From Lunularia cruciata (taxonomy: Eukaryota; Streptophyta; Marchantiopsida; Lunulariales; Lunulariaceae), in the NCBI GenBank assembly GCA_948567375.1, contig OX419756.1:53236552-53300551 (forward strand): DNA of 64,000 nt. Direction: 5' to 3'. The notes beneath the pieces are model-generated. The model saw nothing but the letters and a program-made list of their open reading frames with translations, made no database searches and had not been told where the DNA came from. The position numbers were made by a program, and so were the translations under genes. Shown here in pieces: positions 32,553 through 43,371 of this stretch. Position 1 is the first letter of the stretch, and each line of letters begins with the position of its first letter.

Positions 32553-34100
32553 TCAACTCTGACCCTTGTCTTTGATACAAAGGAAACCTTCTTCAATAGG
32601 TCTTAGTATCGATAAATCGAGACCAAGAGAAATTGCTCCGGACATACCAAATTGTTCAACCTCAACGCTGTCTGTTTCCTCCATATCCACTCTAATTCTA
32701 TATCTAACAAATTATCTAAGAAATTAGCTGGGGTCTAAGAATTTGTTGAGATCAGAATTCCTCTAAAGGCAGCGCACATAACTTCACTCTTCTCACACCT
32801 TAACCAAACTTCACTCGGATTTTCAATTGATGTTCATCTAAGCATATAGTCATTTTAACCTGAGCCCCGCATCTTTGAAATCTCTCATTTCTTAACTTTG
32901 AAATATATCATTACTTCAGAAATTAGTGGAATGTGTACAATTCAAATATTTCCGCTGGAAATTCAAACCATTCCACTGACGTCCTTTTACAACAAGTATC
33001 ATATCTTTGGCAAGTTTTCCTTCCACTTAAGTCTGACATGTACCAGTGTCATTAAATCGATCAAATGAATTTTCACCTGATCCCACCCGTAAGATATCTA
33101 ATTTAACCCGTAAACCATCCCTCTTGGAAGCCATGAGGGTATCCTGAAACGTCTTGTACATCCCAGTACTACCCGGGGAAATATCTATGGACGTTTCATT
33201 TTCAAATGTCATTTGTTTTAACCGGTATCCATACAACTTTTACGTGTAACGCTAAACTTCCTTAACTTCATGTAACTTCTTCTGAATTTGAAACCCCCTT
33301 ATGCCATGATTATTGGGGCTTAGCCCCATGTTACCTTTTTTATCTCCCGTGTACGGCTTGATGGGGTCTTCTCATTCTTCATTTTTCCTAAGCGGTCGCC
33401 TTTTACCCTTATGCCATGATTGTCTAAACAAAATTATAACACGAACATCTAAGAAGAAAATCAGAGACCACAATAACTCCATGTTTGGTCGGGTACAATA
33501 ACGTTGTCCGCAAAGGAAAAAACCTGGTGTTAAACTCGCGGGGAAGGGTAATTATAACACACGTGTGTGGACATTATAGTGCAAGTTCTGCCAAACTCAC
33601 CTGCACACCAAAACTAGCCTCCCGAGAGTTTACAACGAGTTTGTACGGAGAACTTCGCGTAGCCTAGAGCAAATTTATCGTCCAGATCAGGCTTATCGTC
33701 GCTGTTCTCTCCCATTAGATATCATCATATTCTCTTGCACATATTCACCGTAACCCCGAATTTGGCCCAGTTCAATCTCAGCATTATACAAACAGTCAGT
33801 GTCAGGAAAACTCTCAACTGCTTTGCAGACAACGTTAATGTACGATACAAATATGAATTGCTGAAGCTCCCATAAAGGACTTAATAACTAAAGCCTTGGA
33901 ACTTGGATACGCGAAAAAAACGCCAAGGGCTTAGCTCGAGCAACCTCCAATCCACGATTGGTTTCCTCAGGGGAAGAAAATATATCCATGTGTCTTTGCA
34001 TGGGCTTATCTTCGAGGTACTGGCCTCCACCACACCTCTCAAAATTTTTTTTAATTCCAAATATCTTAAAATCTCTATGGATTTACAGCTAGATAAGCAA
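32553..34100 (-). CDS. Possible uncharacterised gene, exon-like pieces only
   Basis: Four minus-strand pieces look exon-like. (1) About 34,090-33,893 has KPMQRHMDIFSSPEETNRGL. (2) 33,663-33,601, 21 codons bounded by CTCTAG and CAG/GTGAGT, has SPYKLVVNSREASFGVQ. (3) 33,236 to about 33,051 has LMASKRDGLRVKLDILRVGS and a possible donor ACTG/GTACAT. (4) 32,703-32,553 after GTTAG has EQFGMSGAISLGLDLSILRP up to TGA. Phases between pieces are not all consistent, and piece 4 is open in two frames, so I cannot give one transcript. Composition is CpG-rich like the ABIL gene, with which it would be divergently arranged. I do not recognise the protein. CpG-rich DNA has few stops by chance, so this could be spurious. 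Confidence 0.28.
33314..33412 (+). repeat. Dispersed ~100-bp repeat, copy 1
   Basis: GGGGCTTAGCCCCATGTTACC, then GTGTACGGCTTGATGGGGTC, then ATTTTTCCTAAGCGGTCG. The same order of blocks recurs at 41.9-42.2 kb and 46.6 kb. It is flanked by CTTATGCCATGATT on both sides (33,298 and 33,406). Confidence 0.7.
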
Positions 34101-34139
34101 TATGAATACAAATCACATGAACCTTCAAAAGTAAAATAA

Positions 34140-34910
34140 CGTTTAAATTATGCTTGAGTGGTTCACCACTTGCTTGAATCTCTTCCATAAAAGACTCTGG
34201 AGAATAGTGTAATTAATACATCCTAACTTGTAACATCCAGGCCTTGAAAAGTTGTGATACTCATGAGATAAAAGACCAGGTAACGAACCAGGAATATACT
34301 CTACAACCTTGGTAAGTTCCTAAAATGCCCGAAGCCCTCAAGGAATCCGGTACCTCCAGATGTGTTGCGCTCCGTGTAATGTTCTGGAGAACTTACTGGG
34401 AGATTTGACTGTACTGCTTGAAAGCTGAACGGAGTACCCTAATCATTCACCGTAGTTTAGGGTGGGTAGGTCAACGAACCTTCACTAGCTCTGTGTGGAA
34501 CGAGCAATTCCCGGTCCGAGCATGTTGAGAGCCTTAAACCGTGTAAGTGCCGAGAGCTCGCCTTGCCAAAGAGCGCAAGGAAGGAGGCGATGAGAACAAA
34601 ACGTACACCGTCCTGGAGAGGAGCTGGTAAAAGGTGGAGAACGTCTCATGAGGAATGCACGTGAAGGAGCAGCGATCTTCTTGGGGGCTATTGGCGTGTT
34701 TCGAGCTGTTTCTTCAATGTCAGATCGGATCAAGGACTGCGAGGTGCAGAGGCACAAACGTGTTTAAGACTTGTGACTAAGTTGGATCGGAGTACAGGCA
34801 TAGCTGAGTATTATGCGTTGGAGGAAATGAGGTGGTGGTGGTGTTGAGAAGGTGTATCGCAGTAGAGGATCGGGCGAAGGTTAGAGGAGCGAGAAAGCAG
34901 TGGGGTAACG
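34140..34910 (+). promoter_or_regulatory. Presumed promoter and 5' UTR of the ABIL gene
   Basis: CpG-rich sequence directly upstream of the start codon. No clear TATA box could be placed, and the transcription start cannot be located by eye. A GGTGGTGGTGGTG run lies at 34,832-34,844. Confidence 0.35.
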
Positions 34911-37900
34911 ATGCAGTACGATGAGAGGGACGATGGCGGGTCGCCGGGCCAGAGCATGCCAGAATCTTCTTACACGTATGACGAAATGTCTATGCAGCGT
35001 AGCCATAATTTTCTGATGGCCTTGCAGGTTTGTCCAATTTAGGCTTTCTGCATCGCATTTCAAGTTTGATTGTCTCCTAGAAATTTGTACACATCGTTGC
35101 AGGAAGGGCAGGCTTAGTATTTGACAGTTAGCCTCGGAGTTCTTTACAGAGCTTGAGGAAGGCTAGTGAACGAGAAGTAGAAAACTATATTCATGAACTT
35201 TGGCTCACCGCTCGTATGTGGCTCAGGGATTGTCGGATTATAGAATTTACCGCACACCGACTTTAGTTCTCCACTAAAACTGTATGAGTAACACTGGCAC
35301 TTGAGGGCGGTTGCAAGAGTGTTTGAACTCCCGATTTCACCTTTCAGAGATTAGTTGCCTCACGTTGCCAGTCTGTCGTTATTGCTCGGTCGCCAGATAG
35401 AACGGACATTCGTGGCAGTAGTACAGGCCATTGAACTAGGGTTGAACACAGCATGGAAACTGAGGATCGATGTTTAAAACTGGTGCATTTCCAATTGCTC
35501 CAGTGTCATGTGCCAAGGCAGTGGAAGAACGTTCCGCTGGTGCGCAAGGGCCTGTCGGAGTGGTGCTACTCTGGCAAATAGTACTCGGTCAAGTTGTTAC
35601 GCTTGGGCTTTAACTGCTGTACCTAAGAGACCTAGATCAACGCCAAGGGCACTTCTATATGCAGGAGTCAAGCTTGAAAGAGGGACACTACTTGGTCTTT
35701 GTCTCAGACAACTAATGTTTCAAAGTACTGGATGTGGAGAATTACCTTGTGCATGCATTTTCACGATCTCCCGATTAGTCTCCGGATACCGGGAGGTCCT
35801 CATAACTTGTTTTACTGCCTATTCTCCGATATCCCCTGAAGGAATGGTTCCCATCTCCTCGTGCTCTTGATACGCATATAAGCATGGCCGGCATTAGAGC
35901 TGTATCGGTTTGCATGAGCTGTGTTTTCCTTACCGCGCCTTAGTACGTTGTTTATTTCAAGTTTCAATTTTCTCTCCATAAGAGCAAGCGAATGTGGCCA
36001 AAAGGCACAAAAGTATTCTGCAAAGTTGGTATGTAGCACTTGAAGAATCCAGTTCGTGCAAAAGTCAAGGAGCCGGAAGTGTGTATATGCTCGACGCAAG
36101 CCTACTTTGCCCTTTGTTTCATGTTTTCGTGTAGCTGCAGTGATGTATGCAACTACCGCCTGAGCCTTGAGTGTTACTTTTGACTGGGCAGGAACTCAAG
36201 AATCTCCGACCACAACTGTATTCGGCTGCAGAGTACTGCGAATCTTCTTATCTTTACAGTGATCAGAAACAAATGTGCGCTCCTTGTACCTCGATTGTAC
36301 TCCCGAGAAACTATTTGTTTCCTTTACTCTAGTAAATGCAGTTTTCCTTCTGCCTGTTAAGACGCGTTTCGTGGATTTAGAGAAAACTTCATGAAGCTAA
36401 CGAAGGTCTCTCTGTCTTTTGATTTAAGGGTCCTTGACAATTTGAAAGATTACTCGGTGAAGGCTCTGGTCAACGCTGTAGACCACTTGGGAACTGTAGC
36501 GTTCAAATTGAACGACCTCATGACTCAGCAGTTTGAGGAGGTTTCTTCTATAGAGATAAGATCGGCATCTCTCACGCAGGTAGATCATCGACTTGTACCT
36601 TTTATATTCAGTTGGTTCACAGAATAGGTCCCCTTCCGTAATGATCCGGATTTGTTTTTTTTTTCCAGTTTTGGGTAACGTGTCGGTTTGACGCATACCT
36701 TGGTGGAATTACGAAATCTTGAAAATCTGTATCACTTAAAGGTTGACAACTGGGCAGAATGTGACACGCAAAGCCTTGATGGTTTTGTTTGTAGAGACTT
36801 CGTTCTTGCCACGAACATTCAGATCGAGAAGGTCTGAAACAACAATCTCTGGCTAAATCAACTCAAGCTAACCACAAGCACTACATTTTACCAGGTATCA
36901 GATTCCACCTGGACGATTTGCGGTAGCATAAGTGGAACCTCCTTTTACTTACATAAATCTTCAATCTTTAGACGAAGGCAATTCGTCAGAGAGTTAGACT
37001 CCTGACCTCATTCCAGAATCGTCTCACAGATGCTACAGCGGAGGTTGCCAAAAGAGTTGCTGAGCAGGAAGTAGTAATGCTGCGCGAGACATTTGATCCT
37101 GAGCAGATACATCCTTTTCAGGCACAAGGACAGATACCCGACGGTAGAGTGACACGAAAATGCATGAACCATTTACGCAGTAGGTGAAATGAGAAACAAA
37201 TAGTTCAGAGTTGCTTGAGGTATGGGAAGGATCCCATTTAAATGGGAGTTCATTTTGCAGGTCCAGGTGGTTCTCGAAATCTTGCATGGCATTTTGCGGT
37301 TGATCGCACGCCTGCCAATAACGGGGGTAGCAGCACCTTGAGTCGGCCACCAAGGTAGGTGGGCTGAACAGTCTGCAATGTCTATGATTGTGGATCATCT
37401 AGCTGATGGCTGGTAATTTAATCTGTAGCTACCAATCCTGTATTCAAAGTTATCAAACATTGATCGGTTCTTTCCGGATGAATATTCTCAAGTGGTGATA
37501 CTTTTGGCTAATATGTTGTTCTACTGTGCCAGTATGCAGGTGGATTCAGGATCAAGAGAGCGAGACACTTCTTTATCTCGAGGTTCTTTTCTCTTGTCAA
37601 AGTCCAGGAAGCAAGATTTTTTTTCCAGTCTAGACCTGTAAAACACAAGCTCAGAGATATGCACACCAAACTTCTTCCCTTCAAACATCACATTTCATGT
37701 TTAGAAAATTGTCCATAGTCAAGGTGTGTTCAGATCTGAGTAGCAAGGCACTACTAGTACCTCTTCATAGTAGTATAATAAGTAGTAGGTTGTTCGGTGG
37801 ATCCAAACTATTAGTAAATCATAGGAATCCTTTTCAAACTCAGAACTCTCTTACTTTGAGGGATGTTGTCGTACTAATATTGAACTTCTGCGCAAAGAAG

Positions 37901-39666
37901 ATTTAGAGGTCAGTTCTGGTTGCTTGAATGTTTAGCCTAGCTGGATCCTTTATACCCTTTATCATTCTCTAAGAGAAGATTCCTACTGTGGAGCAGACAG
38001 CGAGCAATCTATGTCTTCATCGTCAGGTCCTTTGACCATGATCGAGAAGTCAAAGTTTGGATCGAAGATAACAGCACGTTCAAAATCGGTTGAGAGATCA
38101 AGATCAGTGCCCAAGGTTCCGGCGAAGAAGTTACCAGCAAGATCGCAATCAACTGAAAGGAGACCTTCCAGGACTTTTGGCTCTAATGGGAAGGTGAGTA
38201 AGCTCCTCATGTACACTGCCTTATGTAATTACAGTCGTAATTGTATCACTTGCAGTTGGAGAAGCTCGAAGTGTATCAATTTGCTGCTTTGAATTCATGT
38301 ACTGCGTTGTAACAGGAAGGTAACACAGCTTTTTCTAGACCAGGCAGTGTAGTCGCGTAAAATCAATTGAGTTTGTGGACAACCAGTAATTCGCTTTTTT
38401 CACTTCTTGATTCGACTGTTGTTTGGGATTTGTCTGTCTTCCTCGTTTTGGTCCGGTTTACTTCTATTTCAGATTCCTAGTTTTTACCTCTTTTCGTAGT
38501 TACATGAACAGCTCTTCTAGAGGGTAACCGTACCAGAGGTGGGAATTGCTTAGTTATCTACATGGACATTTGTGCAACGTCTTATGAGCATCGTTGGAGC
38601 CCTTGTTGTTGTCCTGTGTTTGAAAGGGCTTGCAGGTGCTCCTAAATCAACAACAACTGTTGAAGAAGCTGTTTTTGTGCAGCAACTTCCGGTCCCTGGA
38701 TTCTGTGGGCAAGTTGGGACTGCATTCTTAGTCAAACTGATTCATTTGCAGTTTGTGAGAGTGTCCAAAGGAGCAGCAGATGTTGCTTTTGCTGCCCCTT
38801 GCACAATATCACAAAGATACAGTGATTGGGGTTGGAATTCGCGTAGGATGCTGGGGATTGCTGTGGATGGGATGGAAGCAAGATGCCGGGTGATTGTGTT
38901 CTTGTTTGCAGGGTTGACAATTTGGCCAAGTGACTGAATTCGTGTTTCACGGTTGTTTCCACAAGACTGTCGAGTGTAGTGGTAGTTCAAGTGTGTCTGA
39001 AAGCTATCTGACTGAGTTCAAGTACATTTTTTGGATTACTGGTTTGGTGGTATGGATATAGTTAGTCTTATTTTCAAGCCAACCGGTGCCGTGGAACTCC
39101 TTTGGTCGTGTTAATCAAGCATTTGAGTGTTTCAAGGTTTGATTGTTGAACCTCATCTTGGCTTCCGACCTTTGAATTACAGGTTTCTGCTTCACTCGAA
39201 CGTTCAGTTTCACAGTTGAATTTCACAGAATCAGATAAAGAAAAAGAAACGCGCCCCGGCCCTGCGCGTAGCAAAAGCCTTCTTAGGTCTCTGCTTAGCA
39301 GAGGGAGAAATGGTAAGCTAGCATCAAGTAACAGTTCTTAACTTGACCTCCAGTACTTTTTGTAATGATGAGCTCTATGCACTCACATTGTCGAAGCTTT
39401 CGGGACGTTTTTATTTATTCATCGGTTGGGTGTCTAAAATATTTAACTTTTTGGCCTGTGAAGGGTGGTAGATTTCAATCACAACAGTGGCCCTTTGGAA
39501 GCATCAAGCTCTGGCACAAGTCAAACTAGGTTTAGGATCAGTCCAGCTTAATTTTCTGCAAGTAAAAGAAACTAAACACTCTTTTTTGAGATTATGAGCA
39601 ATCACCTTTTGTCAAGAGCAGCTCTAATGATCTAATGTGCGTCTTCCAGGACCTTCACACTCATGA
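34911..39666 (+). CDS. ABIL: Abi-interactor-like protein (ABIL), SCAR/WAVE complex subunit, 10 exons
   Basis: Exons: 34911-35027, 36192-36274, 36429-36579, 36795-36894, 37030-37143, 37261-37354, 37533-37637, 38001-38193, 39183-39312 and 39650-39666. All introns are GT-AG, phases agree, and the frame is open for 367 codons. The start has MPESSYTYDEMSMQRS. Exons 2-3 hold the conserved Abi region (KNLRPQLYSAAEYCESSY, VKALVNAVDHLGTVAFKL) at residues 40-117. Exon 4 has GLKQQSLAKST and HKHYILP. The middle is Ser/Arg-rich and exon 9 ends in a basic RSKSLLRSLLSRGR motif typical of plant ABILs. No SH3 domain is present, as in other plant ABILs. Family role: subunit of the SCAR/WAVE complex that activates ARP2/3 actin nucleation. 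The exon 5 acceptor (CTCACAG/AT) was chosen for phase and is the least certain. Confidence 0.88.
35028..36191 (+). other. Intron 1 of ABIL (1.16 kb)
   Basis: Donor CAG/GTTTGT, acceptor GGGCAG/GA. It is the longest ABIL intron and contains no recognised element. The open frame at 35,508-35,870 inside it shows no motif and is probably fortuitous. Confidence 0.7.
38194..39182 (+). other. Intron 8 of ABIL (0.99 kb)
   Basis: Donor AAG/GTGAGT, acceptor TTACAG/GT. It contains a 121-codon open frame (38,572-38,937), hydrophobic at its start, that I do not recognise. A cassette exon cannot be excluded, because the flanking exons join in phase 0 without it. Confidence 0.6.
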
Positions 39667-39699
39667 AAATTAGAGACACAATTTGGAGTGTTTACTGAA

Positions 39700-39801
39700 A
39701 TGATGTCCCGATCGCATGCGCCTAATGCGTACAAGTTCTTTGCTAAAATGTTTTCGACTGCCGAAACTCCACAAGAATCTGTCTTTTCCGGAATCACGTG
39801 A
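39700..39801 (+). CDS. Short ORF (33 aa) just after the ABIL stop
   Basis: ATGATG at 39,700 opens a frame with RSHAPNAYKFFAKMFSTAET, ending TGA at 39,799-39,801, only 33 bp after the ABIL stop codon. It could be ABIL 3' UTR, an alternative last exon, or chance. No homology was recognised. Confidence 0.15.
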   Translation: MMSRSHAPNAYKFFAKMFSTAETPQESVFSGIT

Positions 39802-41371
39802 TCATACTGCGAGGCTCATGCCTGAGGGGTTCCCCCTAATAAATGCCTTTTCCTCGGAACACCCGCGTAGACCTACGCGGAGCCACCAGATGCAGTCGTC
39901 ACCAGGAGATCTGGCCTCCGGCTTGAGAGATCTTAGTAGCTCTAGTGCAGGTTCTTTGACCTCGGGCCAAGGACGCAGCTCGGGCTCGTGGGATATCTGT
40001 ACAAGGCCCGGCAAGCGAGGACTTCACTACTCTTGATGACAAAGGAAACATCGCTGGCCTAATTACGGCTCGTTCATCTTTTGGTTTTGCGGTATTTGGC
40101 CCTGTAAACATGCAAGTCTCCATGGGACCTGCCCTATGCCAAGGGTTCCAGAGCCGAGACTCGTTTTGTCAACGACCCACGCGGACTCTAGATCGTCTTC
40201 GGTTCGAGGTCACATCTCAGATGTTCACTGCGGGAACAGAGTTATCGTTCGTACTGGCCGGTTTCCGTACTTGAGGATGCGGAGTCAAGTAGCATGTCGA
40301 CCCTCAACCTGCGGAGCTTCTTAGGCCGTTGGACAGATGATGTATCTTTCCACAAGTTGAAAGGAGTGGATACATCTTCTTACGTGGCGTCCCTGTTTGA
40401 CGATGGAGTTGATTGTGACTAACTCGTAGAGGAATAATCGAGAGGTATACGACCGTTACGGAAATAAGTGTGAGAAAATGAAGAAGGCTGTGACTCGGGA
40501 TTCTGTTTACACAGTAGGTTGGTAGTAATAATCCATGGTTGTGTGTGAAAACGAAAACTGTCGTGCGATCTGCGGGACCACATCGATTCGAGGCATGGCC
40601 AACTTGGCAGGACACAATAATAATCTCTGCATTCCTGATGTACAAGGAATTGCTTGACTGCAGATCCGTACAACAACTGCCAGATTTCTCCTTCCGACCA
40701 TCACAAGCAGCTGTTGTAGACTTGAAGAGAATACCCAACCTTATTTCAGTTGGGCATTTCCTTTGCTAGTCGAACGTCCGTTTACAAAGAATCAAAGCAC
40801 AAAAGACTGCATATTGAGTTTGGGAAGAAATTGTCGTCTCCCAATTGTCCAGCTTGCATGCGTAGCCCTCGTTCCTCAAATCACTCCAAGAAAGAATTGT
40901 GTGCAGACCTTTTTGTAGAGAGTTTTGAGCAGTGGTTGTCATGTGGTTGTCATGACGCAGACGAAATGGAGGTTCTCTCCCATTCTTCTTCTACAAAGAA
41001 AAAGCCAATGGGTGATGTTTACGACAAGCTATTTATACGCGTGACACCATGATCACCTTGCTTGGCTGGAGTGTGGACGGGAGATTTGGGGTAGATATTG
41101 TAATCTACTGTAGATTCTCCAACTCACTAGAAGTTTCGCGCAACCGGATAGCATAGAGGATCGGGTTTTCCAACTCATGGTGATTCAAGTGATTTCAGAT
41201 TCCCAGCGCTGTACGCCACCTGAGAGGCATTTAGAAATAGACATAAGTCTAGTGCCATCTTTTCACGTTCTTCTATCCATTATTCCATTTTGAGTTGTCA
41301 AGCTTACTGAGTACAATCGTTGTAGCGTTCGCGTTGCAGTTTTCAACTCATGTACAGCGTGTGGTTGCAAC
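39802..41371 (+). other. CpG-rich open segments downstream of ABIL, unidentified
   Basis: Plus-strand frames stay open over 39,716-40,036 and 40,750-41,052. Another unlabelled frame runs from about 39,960 to 40,280, with SEDFTTLDDKGNIAGLITAR, then SSFGFAVFGPVNMQ. The 40,750 frame has CPAC and a Ser/Lys-rich tail. None carries a motif I know. Either a second gene with small exons lies here or the low stop density simply reflects CpG-rich sequence. Confidence 0.25.
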
Positions 41372-41893
41372 GTGAGCTTGCTCGATGTTATCACGCCGTA
41401 CCTTAGTAAATCAAAGTGTCAAATCATAAGTTTTACTATCTTACAGTATCTAAGCACCAAGATACTATGCATTGACATGTACAGTACGGGTTTCCCAATC
41501 AGCGCTGCATATTCTCCTGACGCCGTTTTGGCCTCCTCGGTTGTGCATGACATTGAATTGAAAATTAGGGTTATCAACATGGGTACTGGAGATCAGAACT
41601 CAAGAAAGACATCTACAGATCGTCGATTCGAAAGTCCTTCTGACTTGATCAAGACGTCGTGTAGAATGTCAAGGGTCCGCTTCCGTTCTGAAGATTGAAA
41701 ACCTACGAGTAGAGAAAAAGGTGACTACGTAGAACACATGAAGGATGAGAAACCTCATCAAACCTCATGTACAAGAGAGACAAAAACTCCACGTAAGCGG
41801 ACACAGACTGCAGGGACCATCGAAATGTCTAAAGCAAACCTTTCGCACCTTGACCCCACCAAGTTTGTTAAGACGCTGAAGCAAAAGTGGTAA
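41372..41893 (+). CDS. 174-codon frame with one in-frame TGA, unidentified
   Basis: One frame runs from ATG at 41,372 to TAA at 41,891-41,893, interrupted only by TGA at 41,696-41,698. The first part includes DIELKIRVINMGTGDQNSRK. The second includes EMSKANLSHLDPTKFVKTLK and is basic. The single stop could be a mutation, an intron boundary nearby, or chance. A dispersed repeat follows about 30 bp downstream. No family was recognised. Confidence 0.25.
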
Positions 41894-41923
41894 TCTGATT
41901 TAAGTATCTGAACCTTTTTTGTC

Positions 41924-41981
41924 TCTCCCTTGTACGGCTCGATGGGGTCCTCCCATCCTTCGTCTTTCCTACGCGATCGTC
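41924..41981 (+). repeat. Dispersed ~100-bp repeat, copy 2 (partial)
   Basis: CTTGTACGGCTCGATGGGGTC, followed by CTCCCATCCTTCGTCTTTCC and TACGCGATCG, matching copy 1 in order. Confidence 0.7.
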
Positions 41982-42000
41982 TTCTTCTTCTTTTAAGTAT

Positions 42001-42050
42001 CTGTACGGCTTGATGGGGTCGTCCCATCCTTCATTTTCTCTACGCGGGGT
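42001..42050 (+). repeat. Dispersed ~100-bp repeat, copy 3 (partial)
   Basis: CTGTACGGCTTGATGGGGTC, then GTCCCATCCTTCATTTTCTC, TACGCGGGG. In near-tandem with copies 2 and 4. Confidence 0.7.
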
Positions 42051-42069
42051 AGATTCCACTTACCGATAA

Positions 42070-42155
42070 GGGGCTTAGCCTGATTTTACCCGGTATCCGT
42101 TCTTGCCCGGTTTGATGGAGATCTTCACATCCTTCTTGTTTTCTTGCGCGGTCGA
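42070..42155 (+). repeat. Dispersed ~100-bp repeat, copy 4
   Basis: GGGGCTTAGCCTGATTTTACC, CCGGTTTGATGGAGATCTTC, ACATCCTTCTTGTTTTCTTG, CGCGGTCG. It retains both halves seen in copy 1. Confidence 0.65.
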
Positions 42156-42442
42156 GTTTCCCTATTTAAGTATTTGCAAGTATATTCTAGCCCATCGGGT
42201 TTTGCCATCCACTGTGGCTTTTTATCCCTACTTCTGTTCCTACTTCCTGTAAAGATGCTCTTTGTGTATACGGAGGAAGACAACTTATGTTTTGATATGT
42301 AGGTACAGTACTCGTGAACGATAGGTGTAGGACATTTTGCATGCTTTAATACTCCACACAGTGACGCAGGATACAAGAAAGACCTTCGGACCTTTGAAAG
42401 GTCGTACTCCCGAGCTTAGAAGAAATCCGATTTTCTGCTCTT

Positions 42443-42474
42443 CGCTTTTTCGCTTTTTCGCTTTTTCGCTTCTC
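42443..42474 (+). repeat. CGCTTTTT octamer minisatellite
   Basis: Three exact CGCTTTTT units and a fourth diverged one. Confidence 0.85.
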
Positions 42475-43371
42475 GATTTTCTTCTGTTAGGATTTTTTCT
42501 GAGAGGTGTTCAAAGGAGGAAAAAAGATCTGCGCAGATTCACCAGGCGAACATTAATCTATTGAAACTGCTTAGATGTTGCGCAGCTCCGCCGTTCACTC
42601 GAATGATGCTCAGACAATTGTTTCCACTGTGAGCCCAGCCCCTCACCCGTACGTAATGGTGATCAGAAAACCCTTCTTATCCTAGATTTTCAACCCTCCT
42701 TCTTTTCCAAATTGTCCCCGTACAAATGCCATTGACAAGTTTTTACAAATCATAGTTGGTGTGGGCTTTTGATGCTTTTATTCCTTGCCTGTAGACATCA
42801 GCGTACAGTACCACTATTACAATCGTTTTCCTGTATGTTTGATAGTAGCATTGATCGTGATTTATCGGGGAAACGACTTTAACGTATGGCATCTTACTTG
42901 TGCGTCTGCATTTCCCATTCTACTTCTGCATTCCCTTTAGTGCAAGCACGGACGTTACTTGTGGACAATAAGAAACGGGTATGATCGAGAGGCGTTTGAA
43001 AGGGGGAGGAGAGGAGAGAAAGTTAGGAGAAAGTCTAGAATTTCTAAGAGCAAATTAACTTGTAGCACATGAGTGATTAGTAGTTTTTTTTCACTTTTTG
43101 ATTTTGGTTCCGTTGGTACTTAAATTGAAGGCTATGGAGAATCTAGCTGAAAGATATGAAAGACATTATTTATATCCAGCTGAAAGACACTTCTATTTTG
43201 TAGGGTTGGAGTGAATAATTTGTGATGAGACTGATGGGTTGAGAATTTTCAACTTTATTCTCTTTGTTTTTATATTTTAATTAGTTAGTTTGAAAATTAT
43301 GGAGATATAAACTGAAATTTATGAAAATGTATAGTTTATTTTAATGGTTTTGAGAGTTAGCATATACTCAT
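42475..43371. other. Right edge of the CpG-rich island, no gene
   Basis: CpG density falls sharply after about 43,010, where sequence becomes AT-rich. No ORF of note. Confidence 0.4.

Noticed and set aside
35508-35870. 120-codon ORF as an independent gene
   Set aside because: It lies wholly in ABIL intron 1, has no motif, and CpG-rich DNA gives long open frames by chance.
36972-37016. ABIL exon 5 starting at 36,972
   Set aside because: The TTTAG acceptor gives the wrong phase after exon 4 and a stop within nine codons; the later CTCACAG acceptor keeps the frame.
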